A stretch of DNA of 64,000 nucleotides from CBDCVO01 sp965223085 (GTDB lineage: Bacteria; Pseudomonadota; Gammaproteobacteria; Ga0077536), in NCBI GenBank assembly GCA_965223085.1, contig OZ244981.1:2604001-2668000 (forward strand), given 5' to 3'. The notes beneath the pieces are model-generated. The model saw nothing but the letters and a program-made list of their open reading frames with translations. It was not told where the DNA came from and searched no databases. The first letter of the stretch is position 1, and every line of letters starts with the position of its first letter. Positions 9,359 to 18,786 of the stretch are shown here, in pieces. The translations under genes were made by a program, and so were the position numbers.

Positions 9359-10024
9359 GTGAGCACGGATCAGACATCGGAGTTAGTGCTCACGGAACCA
9401 CGGAATGCGACAGCCGCAAACCGTTCACGACTATATGCATTATTTGCCGAAGCGCTGGCCTATCCTGCGGGCAGTGTCGCGCTGCGCTTGCTCGATGGCG
9501 ACTGGTTCGGAGAAGTCCGTGATGCGTACCAGGCCGTTTCGCATCCTGCGGTATTATTCAATACCGACACCGCAGCCGACGATCACGGCACGATTGAAAC
9601 GCTGAAAAGCGAATACTCGGCGCTTTTTGACGTCGGCAGTGCGAGCCCGGCAATATCGCTCCTCGAGCGCCGCTATGTGGACACCCCGGAACAACAGCTG
9701 TGGGCGCGCTTGCTCGAATTCTATTCCCACTTTGGCTTGGATTTTTCTCGCGGCTACGCTGCCGAACAACCCGATCACTTGCTCACCGAACTGTCGTTCA
9801 TGCACTATTTGAGCTACCTGGAAGCGGGCGCTGCGCGGGGAGTCGAGGATTTGCGGCGCGGTCAGCGGGATTTCTTATCGCATCATCTCTCGCGTCTGAG
9901 CGGTGGGCTGTGTGGCGTGATCCGCCGCTTAGATAATGTCGGGTTATATGGTCGCATCATCGAAGCCGCCGCCGCATTCGTGGCAGCGGATGTTACCTAC
10001 TGTGACACGGAATGCGCGGTTTAG
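9359..10024 (+). CDS. TorD/DmsD-family molybdoenzyme maturation chaperone (EbdD-like)
   Basis: A 221-residue all-helical protein of the TorD family. These cytoplasmic chaperones bind the Tat signal of the molybdoenzyme and hold it until the cofactor is inserted. Visible family features are the N-terminal SRLYALFAEALAYP helix, a central acidic segment (LKSEYSALFDV), and the ELSFMHYLSYLE segment with a following DFLSHHLSRL helix. It starts with GTG at 9359, 7 bases after the end of the broken gamma gene. As the last gene of the operon it matches the place of ebdD in the ethylbenzene dehydrogenase operon. It appears intact, so maturation of the alpha/beta pair may still be possible. Confidence 0.85.
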   Translation: MSTDQTSELVLTEPRNATAANRSRLYALFAEALAYPAGSVALRLLDGDWFGEVRDAYQAVSHPAVLFNTDTAADDHGTIETLKSEYSALFDVGSASPAISLLERRYVDTPEQQLWARLLEFYSHFGLDFSRGYAAEQPDHLLTELSFMHYLSYLEAGAARGVEDLRRGQRDFLSHHLSRLSGGLCGVIRRLDNVGLYGRIIEAAAAFVAADVTYCDTECAV

Positions 10025-10272
10025 CGTTGACAGGACGGCGTCCTTTCGTCCGGGTTGCTATATTCACCCTCGTGCAAACACCGCTTGAAAGCCAATGGCC
10101 GTGCAGCGCAAATGGTCGCTACGGCGAAGTAGAAAATAGACGAATACGGTCAACTCAGTCACATCCACACAACCGTGCGGCATTCATCTGGACGGGCGGT
10201 GCGTTCGGTCGCAATCTCTCCCGTCGACGGATCGCGGTGGGCTCGTAAACACGTTTATACTCTGCGCTACGA

Positions 10273-13200
10273 ATGGGAGCCACAGTTGGCTGCAACAGGG
10301 GCGTTCGGGTGGATATACGGATGTGGCTACAAGAGATTGGCCTCGAAAAATACGGCGAGCTATTCGTCGCAAACGCGATTGACGTCGACATCCTGCCCGA
10401 TCTGTCCGAACGTGATCTCTCCGAATTCGGCATTCCGCTTGGTGATCGGAAACGGCTGCTGAAAGCGGCAGCGTTGCTCACACCCGATATCACCTACGGC
10501 AACGGACGGCCGAAACACTGGCCGCCGTATGATGCCGAGCGTCGGCAACTCACGGTGATGTTCTGCGATCTCGTCGACTCGACAGCGCTTTCCACCAAGA
10601 TCGATGTCGAAGACCTGCGGGATATGCTGCGCAGTTATCAAGACGCGTGCATGACAGTAGTCAGTCGTTATGAAGGCACGGTATCAAGAGCATACGGCGA
10701 CGGGCTATTGATATATTTCGGCTATCCAGTCGCGCACGAAGACGAAGGTCGGCGGGCGGTGTTGGCCGCGCTTGGCATCGTCGAGGCGGTGCGAAATCTT
10801 ACCTTTCCATCGATTGCCGCTGCCGGACACACACTCAAAGTTCGCATCGGCGTCCATACCGGAAATGTTGTGGTTGGCGGCATACGACCGAACGACTGGC
10901 TCGACCCGATGGCCGTCACCGGCGACACGCCGAATATCGCCTCGCGGCTCCAAAACCTCGCGCCGTCGAACGGCATCGTCGTAAGCGAGACGACGCGGCG
11001 TCTGGTGGCAGACGCCGTCGCGTTCGAGTCACTGGGCGAACATGCTATCAGGGGCTTGGCGGAGCCAATGACACTGTACGCGCCATTAGCCGCCCGGCGC
11101 ATGAACGGCATTCCTAACGTTTCATCCGCTTCGATCCCGAAGCCCTCTATTGGTCGCGAATTTGAGCTGCAGCGCCTACGCGAGCTGTGGGACGCCGGCT
11201 CTGCGGGGCGCGTTAACGCCGTGATGGTGAGTGGTGCAGCGGGAATCGGAAAGTCTAACCTCGTCCGCGCATTCCTGAACGCTATCGCTGATGAACAATT
11301 CACGGTGCTCGAATGCCGCTGTTCGAGTCTGCAACTGCAAAGTCCGTTTTATCCGATTACCGAGCTGCTGGAACGCGAAATTCGCATACTAAGGGACGAT
11401 CCGCCCGCCGCGAGATTGAAAAAGCTCGAGTTGGCGCTTAATTCCGCCGCGCTAGACGCTGCATCAGCAGTGCCGTTGTTGGCACCGCTGTTGTCGATAC
11501 CCACTGGCGGCGATTACAAGGTGCCGGATCTCCCCCCGGATCGCATCCGGGCGCAGACCATCGAAACACTGATCGCCTATCTTGACGCGGTTGCCAATGA
11601 CGCACCATTGTTGTTGGTGATGGAAGATCTGCACTGGGTAGATCCGTCGACCCTCGAGTTTCTTGGTGCCGTGCTCGTGCGCGGCTTCAAACAATCGCTG
11701 TTCGTCCTCGGCACTTGCCGTCCGGAGTTCGAAGCGCGGTGGGCCGGTAGCGCGAACTTTACGCTGCTACCGCTGGCGCACCTGGATCATAGCGACAGCG
11801 AAGCCCTCGTGCGACAAATCGCCAAATCAGTGCCGATCGATGCAGAGGTCGTAGCGCGCATCGTTGACAAAACCGACGGTGTGCCGCTTTTTATTGAGGA
11901 ATTAACGAAATCTGTTCTCGAAGCCCGGGCCGACGGCGAATTCGTAACTGCGGATGGCGCGGAGAGAACGAGATCCCCGCCCATACCGGCGACTTTGCTG
12001 GACTCGCTGTTGGCACGGCTCGATCGTCTCGGTGATGCCAAGAAAACGGCGCAATTGGGCGCCACGATCGGCCGTGAATTTAGTTACCGCGTGTTGAGGG
12101 CAAGTTCGGATTTGAGCGAGAAATTGCTCGACGAACACCTTGCTAAGTTAAGCGCGGCGGAGCTCGTTTTCGAAACCGGTACCGCACCCCACAATCAATT
12201 CGTTTTCAAACACGCGCTGGTGCAGGATGCTGCTTATGGCACCCTGCTGAAAGAACGCCGCCAGACGTTGCATCGCAGAATTGCACACGTGCTGAAAGCC
12301 GAAGCGAGCGAGACCGGGATCCGGAAACCGGAATTGCTAGCGTATCACTATGGTGAAGCCAATAATCCAATAGAAGCTATCAATTGTTGGCTCCAGGCGA
12401 GTGAACGTGCCGCAGAACGACAGGCATTTCCCGAAGCGATCGAGCAAATTCGGGCCGGGCTGAGCCAGGCCGAAAAGCTTGACGAAGCGCCCGAACGCAT
12501 CGCCTTGGAACTCAAACTGCGGATCGCAAGCGCGATGCCCATTGCCTCGACAAAGGGATATGCCGCGCAGGATCTGAAGGACGTGCTCGAGCGATCATGG
12601 GCGCTTTGCCAACAGTTAGACGATCCAGATCAGATGTTCCCGATACTCCATGGCATGAGCAAGTTCTATCAAGCCCAATCCGATCACGCACGTGCCGAGT
12701 CGCTGGGGAAAGAATTAATGGCAATCGCGAAAACGACGGGGCGCGACTCGCATCGACTAGAAGCCCACCGCTGCTTGGGCTTGTGTTACACGTTAATGGG
12801 TGAATTTGCCGCCGCGATAGCGCATAATGAATCGGCGTTGAAGTTATTTGATCCCGTTCGCCACCGCGCTCATGCGGTGCTCTATGCGGTTGACCCCGCC
12901 GTGGTCGCGCTATCGTTTTCGACCTGGCCTCTGTGGGCGCTCGGCCGCATGGATGAGGCCCTGGCGAAGACCGAGCAGGCTTTAGCGCGTGCAAGTGAAA
13001 TCGGCCATCCCTACAGCGAGGCTTTTGCGTTGAGTAACGCGGCGACGCACTTCCAGCTACGCCGCGAACCGGAAGCGACATTGGCGCATGCGAATCGCGC
13101 GATTGAGATTTCTCAGTCGAAAGGGTTTCCGTATTGGATCGGTTGGTCGATGGTGCCTTTGGGTTGGGCAACGGCCCAACTCGGTGATGTCGAGTCCGGC

Positions 13201-13656
13201 CTCGATCTGATCCGCAGCGGTCTGGACGCATTCGAGGGCGCTGGCGTTAGGACGTCTCTACCGCTTCGCTACGGATCGCTCGCAGAAGCGCAGCAGTGCG
13301 CGGGGCAGTGCGATGAAGCGCTGCGTACCGTCACAGCAGCGTGTGAATTCCCGGAGTTGGACGCCGATATGTATCGTGCGGAAATTCGTCGCCTGCAAGG
13401 GGAATTCCTTGCTAGGGCCATGCCGCAGCAAGCCTTCAATGCGATCGAGGACGCCCGCCAGGTGGCGGTCGAGCAAGGCGCCGTCACGATTGAGCTTCGA
13501 TCCTTGCTGAGTCTGTGCCGCTTGCAGGAAGCAACCGGGGTCGGTTTAGCGGCGACCTACCCAGATCAACTCCGAGAGTGTCTTGATCGTTTCGAGCAGG
13601 GATTGAACACCAAGGACATAAATGACGCGCGCCAATTCCTGGATCACCGACAATGA
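10273..13656 (+). CDS. Class III adenylate/guanylate cyclase with SAM, AAA ATPase and TPR domains
   Basis: A 1127-residue multidomain signalling protein. Residues about 17-75 form a SAM domain (MWLQEIGLEKYGELF, then DLSEFGIPLGDRKRLL). About 90-280 is a class III nucleotide cyclase with the metal-binding VMFCDLVDSTALS, YEGTVSRAYGDGLLIYFGYP and RIGVHTGNVVVG. Then comes an AAA-type ATPase with Walker A GAAGIGKSN at 321-328 and a Walker B-like LLLVMEDLHWVDPST, and a long TPR-like C-terminal half. This architecture is widespread in proteobacteria, but its stimuli are mostly unknown. The start is uncertain: ATG 10273 or GTG 10309, which begins right before the SAM domain and has AGGGG about 8 bases upstream. 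Its stop overlaps the start of the next gene (ATGA at 13653-13656), so the two are translationally coupled. Confidence 0.9.
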   Translation: MGATVGCNRGVRVDIRMWLQEIGLEKYGELFVANAIDVDILPDLSERDLSEFGIPLGDRKRLLKAAALLTPDITYGNGRPKHWPPYDAERRQLTVMFCDLVDSTALSTKIDVEDLRDMLRSYQDACMTVVSRYEGTVSRAYGDGLLIYFGYPVAHEDEGRRAVLAALGIVEAVRNLTFPSIAAAGHTLKVRIGVHTGNVVVGGIRPNDWLDPMAVTGDTPNIASRLQNLAPSNGIVVSETTRRLVADAVAFESLGEHAIRGLAEPMTLYAPLAARRMNGIPNVSSASIPKPSIGREFELQRLRELWDAGSAGRVNAVMVSGAAGIGKSNLVRAFLNAIADEQFTVLECRCSSLQLQSPFYPITELLEREIRILRDDPPAARLKKLELALNSAALDAASAVPLLAPLLSIPTGGDYKVPDLPPDRIRAQTIETLIAYLDAVANDAPLLLVMEDLHWVDPSTLEFLGAVLVRGFKQSLFVLGTCRPEFEARWAGSANFTLLPLAHLDHSDSEALVRQIAKSVPIDAEVVARIVDKTDGVPLFIEELTKSVLEARADGEFVTADGAERTRSPPIPATLLDSLLARLDRLGDAKKTAQLGATIGREFSYRVLRASSDLSEKLLDEHLAKLSAAELVFETGTAPHNQFVFKHALVQDAAYGTLLKERRQTLHRRIAHVLKAEASETGIRKPELLAYHYGEANNPIEAINCWLQASERAAERQAFPEAIEQIRAGLSQAEKLDEAPERIALELKLRIASAMPIASTKGYAAQDLKDVLERSWALCQQLDDPDQMFPILHGMSKFYQAQSDHARAESLGKELMAIAKTTGRDSHRLEAHRCLGLCYTLMGEFAAAIAHNESALKLFDPVRHRAHAVLYAVDPAVVALSFSTWPLWALGRMDEALAKTEQALARASEIGHPYSEAFALSNAATHFQLRREPEATLAHANRAIEISQSKGFPYWIGWSMVPLGWATAQLGDVESGLDLIRSGLDAFEGAGVRTSLPLRYGSLAEAQQCAGQCDEALRTVTAACEFPELDADMYRAEIRRLQGEFLARAMPQQAFNAIEDARQVAVEQGAVTIELRSLLSLCRLQEATGVGLAATYPDQLRECLDRFEQGLNTKDINDARQFLDHRQ

Positions 13657-15293
13657 GCTTACTGATTTCCAGCCACACGAATCGTCCCCACAACTCGCAG
13701 CGCAACGCGCGCATATTGATCGTCAATGTGTTTTTCGACGACTGGCGGCGGAACACCAAGAGCCCATACAAGATCCCACAGGCGATGGCACCGATTTATC
13801 TTGCCGGGACATTCAATCCGTCGACTTGCGATGTAGTCGTTTTCAACGAACATCATAGCGGACCGTTTCGTGACCCGGGGTTGTTCCAGTGGGCGGACAT
13901 GATGGTATTGACGGGACTCACAATCGCCTTCGATCGCATGTTGCACATGACGGCGTACGCGCGGAGTGCAAACCCCGCCATTGTAGTCGTCGCCGGCGGG
14001 CACGCGGTGCGCGCTATGCCAAACCGTGCCGCGACAGTTTTCGACTACGCGTGCTGCGGTGATGTCGATGAAATGCTCGATATCATCGAAGCCGAATTTT
14101 CTGTGCATCACGCGGCGGAAACCATTGTGCCGCGCCATGATCTGATGCGACATCACAGTTGGATGGGCTATGTCGAATCAAGCAGAAATTGCAATTTTAA
14201 ATGCCGGTTCTGCACGCTTACAGGTGAGCAGCAAGATTACCATCAGTACTCAATCGATACTCTCCGTCGCGATATTCTTTCAATGGGCTGGCGCTCACAC
14301 GTCTTGTTTCTTGATAACAACTTTTATGGCGGCGGCAGCCGGTTCTTCCATTCTCGGCTCGAATTACTGCGGGATCTGTATCGCCGGAATCGATTCGGTG
14401 GCTGGTCGGCAATGGTGACAAACGATTTTTTTGTGCGCGAAGAAAACCTCGCGGACGTGAAAGACGCAGGGTGTCAGGCGCTCTTCAGCGGCGTGGAATC
14501 TTTTGATGTCGGTGTAATCCGACAATTCGACAAAAAACAAAATCTCGTGCTGCCGCAACTGGAAACCATCCGTCGATGCTTGGACGCGGGGATCATGTTC
14601 CACTACGGGATGATCTTCGATCTGTCGGCGAGGCACATCGCTGAGGTGCGTGACGAGCTCGAATTGCTATTTCACACGCCCGACATCACGCTACCGAGCT
14701 TCCTGTCCTTGACCATACCGATCATCGGTACGCCTTATTTCGCCCAGTGCGTGAAAGATGGCCGTATTTTCTCTGCAACGAAACTCCGCGACCTCGACGG
14801 CTTTACATTGACGTTGAAGCCGCGCGATCCTATCGATGACGCGATCGCTTTTACTCGAGATCTTCCCCGGCTACGTGGCTATCGTCGCAAGGTATTGGCG
14901 AAAACCGCCGAACTTCTGCGGCGCTACCACGATCGCATGACACCGTTTCAGTTGATGTTGACCACGTCAAACGCACTACTGCTGTGTGCGCCGAATATCG
15001 TCAACGCACCGTTGCAGCGCCAGGGTAAGCAACGACTCCGAACCTATGTGAGTGGCAGCGAGCCCACAGATCCGTTGTATACCCCGCGATTTCCGCTAGG
15101 CGAGCGATTCCGTGATTATTTCAAACCGACGTTTGTTACGGACGCCGGCGGAGAACTCTCCGAGGCGATGCAAATAGACTACGATCTTTACGGCCGACGA
15201 CTGTCATCCCGGGATCCTCGACCGGAGTTACCCAGCGCCGTTGGCGCGCAAGAGGTACCCGTGCGGCTCGTGCGCGGTTCGTCGGCCGGCTAA
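13653..15293 (+). CDS. B12-binding-type radical SAM protein
   Basis: A 546-residue protein of the radical SAM superfamily. The N-terminal 150 residues look like a cobalamin-binding-type Rossmann domain (ILIVNVFFDDW, MMVLTGLTIAF, IVVVAGGHAVRAMP). The radical SAM core follows with C180, C184 and C187 in CNFKCRFC, the C-x3-C-x2-C motif for the 4Fe-4S cluster. The DNNFYGGG and LFSGVESFD segments are typical of the core barrel. The classical DxHxxG cobalamin motif is not obvious, so B12 use is uncertain. It is translationally coupled to the preceding cyclase gene by a 4-base ATGA overlap, which implies that the two act in one process. The product is unknown; methyltransferases and tailoring enzymes share this layout. 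Confidence 0.85.
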   Translation: MSLLISSHTNRPHNSQRNARILIVNVFFDDWRRNTKSPYKIPQAMAPIYLAGTFNPSTCDVVVFNEHHSGPFRDPGLFQWADMMVLTGLTIAFDRMLHMTAYARSANPAIVVVAGGHAVRAMPNRAATVFDYACCGDVDEMLDIIEAEFSVHHAAETIVPRHDLMRHHSWMGYVESSRNCNFKCRFCTLTGEQQDYHQYSIDTLRRDILSMGWRSHVLFLDNNFYGGGSRFFHSRLELLRDLYRRNRFGGWSAMVTNDFFVREENLADVKDAGCQALFSGVESFDVGVIRQFDKKQNLVLPQLETIRRCLDAGIMFHYGMIFDLSARHIAEVRDELELLFHTPDITLPSFLSLTIPIIGTPYFAQCVKDGRIFSATKLRDLDGFTLTLKPRDPIDDAIAFTRDLPRLRGYRRKVLAKTAELLRRYHDRMTPFQLMLTTSNALLLCAPNIVNAPLQRQGKQRLRTYVSGSEPTDPLYTPRFPLGERFRDYFKPTFVTDAGGELSEAMQIDYDLYGRRLSSRDPRPELPSAVGAQEVPVRLVRGSSAG

Positions 15294-15329
15294 GCTAGCC
15301 CGGAGGACATGAGATTCTCGGACATGCAT

Positions 15330-16637
15330 TCAACGACCACTCTTGCGCAAATTCTGTACCGAAAATAACGAGGCAGGGTTTTCTTCGGCGTTAATAATGC
15401 TGCGAAATTGTAGCGTCGTACAATGATCGGCTTGACGGTCATGCAATACGGCGCAAGTTTCGATCGGTACGCCCGCACCTTTGTTGCGAGGATGATGATG
15501 GTCGGCGTGTGCTTTGCAAATGATGAAGGATTTCCACAGTGCACCCGCCCTATCATAGACGATCAGCATCGGCATGACGGCGGTTTCGCGATCGATGTAA
15601 ATAGTGCGTTTCGAGAGGGGATGCGCCGAGTCTTTCGGCGTACCCTCGACGATATCCATCGTGCGCAACTGCCATGCCACTTGCGGATAACAGCCGCCGT
15701 GTCCGCCGAACTTGACGAACTTAAATCCATCCGGTGTGCCGGGCGCTTCCGGTTCGAGATCGGTTTGATCGTGAAAATGAAACGGCGCTAAGACGCTTTT
15801 AGATCCGACATAAGACCAACTGTAGTCAGAGACCCTACCGTTGTAGCCTTCAAAATCTTCGATCATGATGTCGGTGCCCAGGAACGCGTCGGTCCGTTGC
15901 CCTGTAGCGAGACGACGTACGCGCCGTTGGAAGCCGAGATATAACCAGGCGTCGTCACGTTTTAGGTCATCTTTATAACGGTGTATTAGCAGCTGGGTAT
16001 CTTTTAAATCGAAGGGGTCTTTCACGATACTGTAACCAGATCGAAAAATACCGGACGGATTATTGGGGAGCGATGGTTTCGGATCGAACTGCACGCGGTG
16101 CATCCAGTTTAGGAAATGCCATTCGAACTTAATGACGCGTTCAACTTTGCCGGTTTTGCCGTCCCTGAACGTCCACCAAAATGGATCGATCGTTTCGCTG
16201 TCGCCCGCATTGAAGCCATACTGGTAATTCCAGATGAGTTTTAAGCCGGCTTGTGGATCGTTCGCAACCGGTGGATGGGGAAATGCACGACCGGCATTAT
16301 AGTTCCTGCTGACCACGCCGGGATCGACCAGCGTTATATTGTCGACATTTGCACGACTTGCTTCGACGTAGGCGGGATGCAGCGCAAAACTCTTCGTGGC
16401 ACCTATCTCGATATCGTACCAACCTTTGGTTATCGACTCATAGGTAGCGGGATCGAGTATTTCTTGGAATTGCGCCACGTTGTCTTGTGTAATTGTCATC
16501 CCGACTTCCAGTCCGGGATGGCTTGGCACGCCGTCGCGATAGGGGAAAAAAGAGTCATCGAAAGGGTCACTGGCAACCTCGCCGCAAGTGAGGATCCCAG
16601 TAGCAACAAGTAAAAACTTAAAATGGGTGGCTTTCAT
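15330..16637 (-). CDS. DUF1329 family protein, predicted exported
   Basis: A 435-residue protein of the DUF1329 family, periplasmic or outer-membrane-associated proteins with a lipoprotein-localisation-like fold. The start is the ATG at 16637, preceded by GGGAGG about 10 bases upstream; it yields a short Sec-type signal (MKATHFKFLLVATGILTCGEVASD). Family features include DPATYESITKGWYDIEIG near the mature N-terminus, GLKLIWNYQYGFNAGD, RTDAFLGTDIMIEDFEGYNGR and the C-terminal IYIDRETAVMPMLIVYDRAG. In other genomes DUF1329 genes often lie near RND transporters and genes for degradation of hydrophobic compounds. A role in outer-membrane traffic is inference. It converges on the radical SAM gene. 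Confidence 0.82.
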   Translation of the reverse strand: MKATHFKFLLVATGILTCGEVASDPFDDSFFPYRDGVPSHPGLEVGMTITQDNVAQFQEILDPATYESITKGWYDIEIGATKSFALHPAYVEASRANVDNITLVDPGVVSRNYNAGRAFPHPPVANDPQAGLKLIWNYQYGFNAGDSETIDPFWWTFRDGKTGKVERVIKFEWHFLNWMHRVQFDPKPSLPNNPSGIFRSGYSIVKDPFDLKDTQLLIHRYKDDLKRDDAWLYLGFQRRVRRLATGQRTDAFLGTDIMIEDFEGYNGRVSDYSWSYVGSKSVLAPFHFHDQTDLEPEAPGTPDGFKFVKFGGHGGCYPQVAWQLRTMDIVEGTPKDSAHPLSKRTIYIDRETAVMPMLIVYDRAGALWKSFIICKAHADHHHPRNKGAGVPIETCAVLHDRQADHCTTLQFRSIINAEENPASLFSVQNLRKSGR

Positions 16638-17512
16638 TTTTGAGCTATTCCTCCCAGCTAATCCCCAGTCCGCAATACGTTGCAATGAAATCATGATATT
16701 ACACTTGAGTCGACGCGACGACTGCCGCATGGTCGCACCCATCTTTAATTACGATAAATGTAGTAATACACAAAATAGCTGTTATTACAAATTTTATTTT
16801 GAATGTAAAAATAAGAACATTTCGATGCGTATTGTTACCTATTGAATCAAATGGGTTCAGGTTGATGGCTCCATTCTCGCGTGAGTTTTTCCATTTGTCG
16901 TCATCTTGTTGATACCGATTTGGGCAGTGATCGCTCATACCCTGTTGCATACATTCGTTACTGATCAGGTGGCCGGTGCCGACGAAGTAAACGCAAATTT
17001 TTGCACTGCGAATCAATCGAACGGATTTGAGCTAATGGCATTAGGAGCAGGTAGTTACCCGATACTCAATGATATCGTCAGCGACGCTCGCGGTGATTCC
17101 AATGGATGCGAGATATCGACCGCGTCAGGTACTGCGGTGGCGAATTCCGCCATCGATCGAGACCTTCTCGGATACCGCCGCTTCAGTCTGGCGCCAGCTT
17201 TTAACGGGTGTACGATACTGGGCTACGGCGGGATCCCTGCTGTTGGCCGGTAAGCGACGACGAATTCGGCCTCCATTTTTGCCCGCTACCGATAATGCGA
17301 CACGAACTTGCAACTAGCCGTCTACGCCGACTGTCATCCTAAGTTTGCTGCCGTTCGTTCCATCAGGCGAACGTGGCCCCGTCAGGACCGCGGTAGTGAA
17401 CCAGCGCAATTCCTCGTGGATCCCGGTATGTATTATCGTTAACAGATGAAAATGCTCGTTGCCCAATTTTCTCGCATCAGTGCAGTAGCTTGTGCCTAAG
17501 TCCGACCGCCCG
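16638..17512. other. 875-base region without a convincing gene
   Basis: This stretch separates the DUF1329 gene from the AraC gene; both are on the minus strand. It starts with an AT-rich segment (about 16740-16860), which probably contains the promoter of the DUF1329 gene. The short open frames here lack ribosome sites and family features. Around 17383-17410 a short sequence (cgcggtagtgaacc then cgcaattc) recurs near 47350-47375 and could be a degenerate repeat. Nothing else stands out. Confidence 0.5.
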
Positions 17513-18451
17513 CTAGTTATCGATACGGTGGCGAAAGTCGCTCGGTGAGGCGCCGAAGTGTCGTTTGAATGAGCGGCTGTAGTGGCCAAGATCTTTGAAT
17601 CCCCATTTCATGGCGATTTCGGTGACGGACGCGTTTCCCGCGGCAAGTTCCTCCGCGCTGCGTTCGAGCCGGCGGTTCAGGATCCACTGGCCCACCGTCA
17701 TACCGGTAGACTCGAACAACTTGTGGATATAGCGGGTGGAAAGTTCGAACGCGGTGGCGATCGTCACGGGAGACAACGAATCGTCGGTGATGTAGCACTC
17801 GATGTAATCCTTTACATCCATCAGCAAGCGTTCCGGATTCCGCGGACTCTTGTGCATGCTTGCAATGACGGCATCGAAAAGGCTCGACGTGACAACGCTG
17901 AGCGCCATTTCATAGGGGTTAAGTTCTTGGTCGAGAAACTTTGATAGCGTTACCATGTGATGGATGCATAGCTCCGATAAGATGTTGGATCGTTCGATGC
18001 GCGTGCAATGCAATGCCGTGCAGGCACGTGACGGCGCGCGCAACATGCGATGCGGCACGAGGACGGAAAGCTGTTCATAATCGGCTTCGTGGACTTCGAA
18101 TCCGAGTTGTTGCGTGCTATCCCAAACGCCGAGCTCGTGCGGGCGAATTTCGATCGTGGCTGAATTCCCGACCAACGTCATTGATCCCTTTAGCGGCATC
18201 ACGAACGTCAAATAGCGTTCTGGGTTTGCACGAATGTCCTCGCGCGTACGTTCCCCCGCCCACGCGTTGATACGGATCCAGGCGAGGCGCAGCGCGCCAA
18301 CGTGTCTCGTCACGCAGGCGGCCTTCAGTTGCGCGGTGAGCACCGGATCGAAATGCCACGACAAATGCGAGGCGCCGATGACGCGACCCAGCTCTGCCCC
18401 ACCAGCTGAGCGCATCGCTTGCTGGTGCGCGCCTAACGACGACAGGGGCAT
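17513..18451 (-). CDS. AraC-family transcriptional regulator
   Basis: A 312-residue regulator. The N-terminal two thirds form an AraC-binding-like sensor domain (ERYLTFVMPLKGSMTLVG, EIRPHELGVWDSTQQLGF). The C-terminal 100 residues hold the double helix-turn-helix (LSPVTIATAFELSTRYIHKLF, then NASVTEIAMKWGFKDLGHYSRSFKRHFGASPSDFR). The arrangement resembles FeaR/NphR-type activators of aromatic or amine catabolism. It is transcribed divergently from the crotonase gene and the carboxylase genes that follow, so it is the likely activator of that cluster; this is inferred from position. Confidence 0.92.
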   Translation of the reverse strand: MPLSSLGAHQQAMRSAGGAELGRVIGASHLSWHFDPVLTAQLKAACVTRHVGALRLAWIRINAWAGERTREDIRANPERYLTFVMPLKGSMTLVGNSATIEIRPHELGVWDSTQQLGFEVHEADYEQLSVLVPHRMLRAPSRACTALHCTRIERSNILSELCIHHMVTLSKFLDQELNPYEMALSVVTSSLFDAVIASMHKSPRNPERLLMDVKDYIECYITDDSLSPVTIATAFELSTRYIHKLFESTGMTVGQWILNRRLERSAEELAAGNASVTEIAMKWGFKDLGHYSRSFKRHFGASPSDFRHRIDN

Positions 18452-18786
18452 GGCAGGTTCTCCAAGTGGGACTTATGCTTTCTCGGGCAAATTCTATCAG
18501 CCTGTGGAAGCACTGGCGCGCGCTCACTGCAAGGCCAAAACGCCCGGCCCATGCGGTGGTTTTGCTTCATCACCCGAGCCGCTTTGGCGTAGCTTGACGG
18601 CGTTGGCGCGGGTTCGACCGGCGCTAAGCGTACCTACCCAGAAAAGTGAGGGGGTTCGCTGGTGGGCAAACGACCGTTCGCTCAGGGACAAGCAACGGCG
18701 GACCCTCACCGGTAGGGTGAAAAATATGGCGCCGGGCTCGGCCGACACGCGTGCGAGCTTGGAACGAGAATGAGAGGAGACGGCGA
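18452..18786. promoter_or_regulatory. Divergent promoter region between the AraC gene and the crotonase/carboxylase operon
   Basis: About 335 bases separate two genes read outwards. The region should carry the promoters and the AraC-protein binding site for the plus-strand cluster. No clear pair of direct repeats could be fixed by eye. A good ribosome site (GAGAGGAG) precedes the crotonase ATG at 18787. Confidence 0.45.

Noticed and set aside
12512..13231. A 239-codon frame antisense to the cyclase TPR region.
   Set aside because: The composition is typical of an antisense shadow (Arg, Pro and His rich), and it lies wholly within a real gene.
16906..17253. A 115-codon frame upstream of the AraC gene region.
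   Set aside because: There is no ribosome site or recognisable fold. It could be a remnant, but nothing supports a gene.
17373..17412. A short sequence shared with 47346-47375 (cgcggtagtgaacc and cgcaattc).
   Set aside because: Only about 25 bases match and no ends or structure are visible. It is too weak to call a repeat family.
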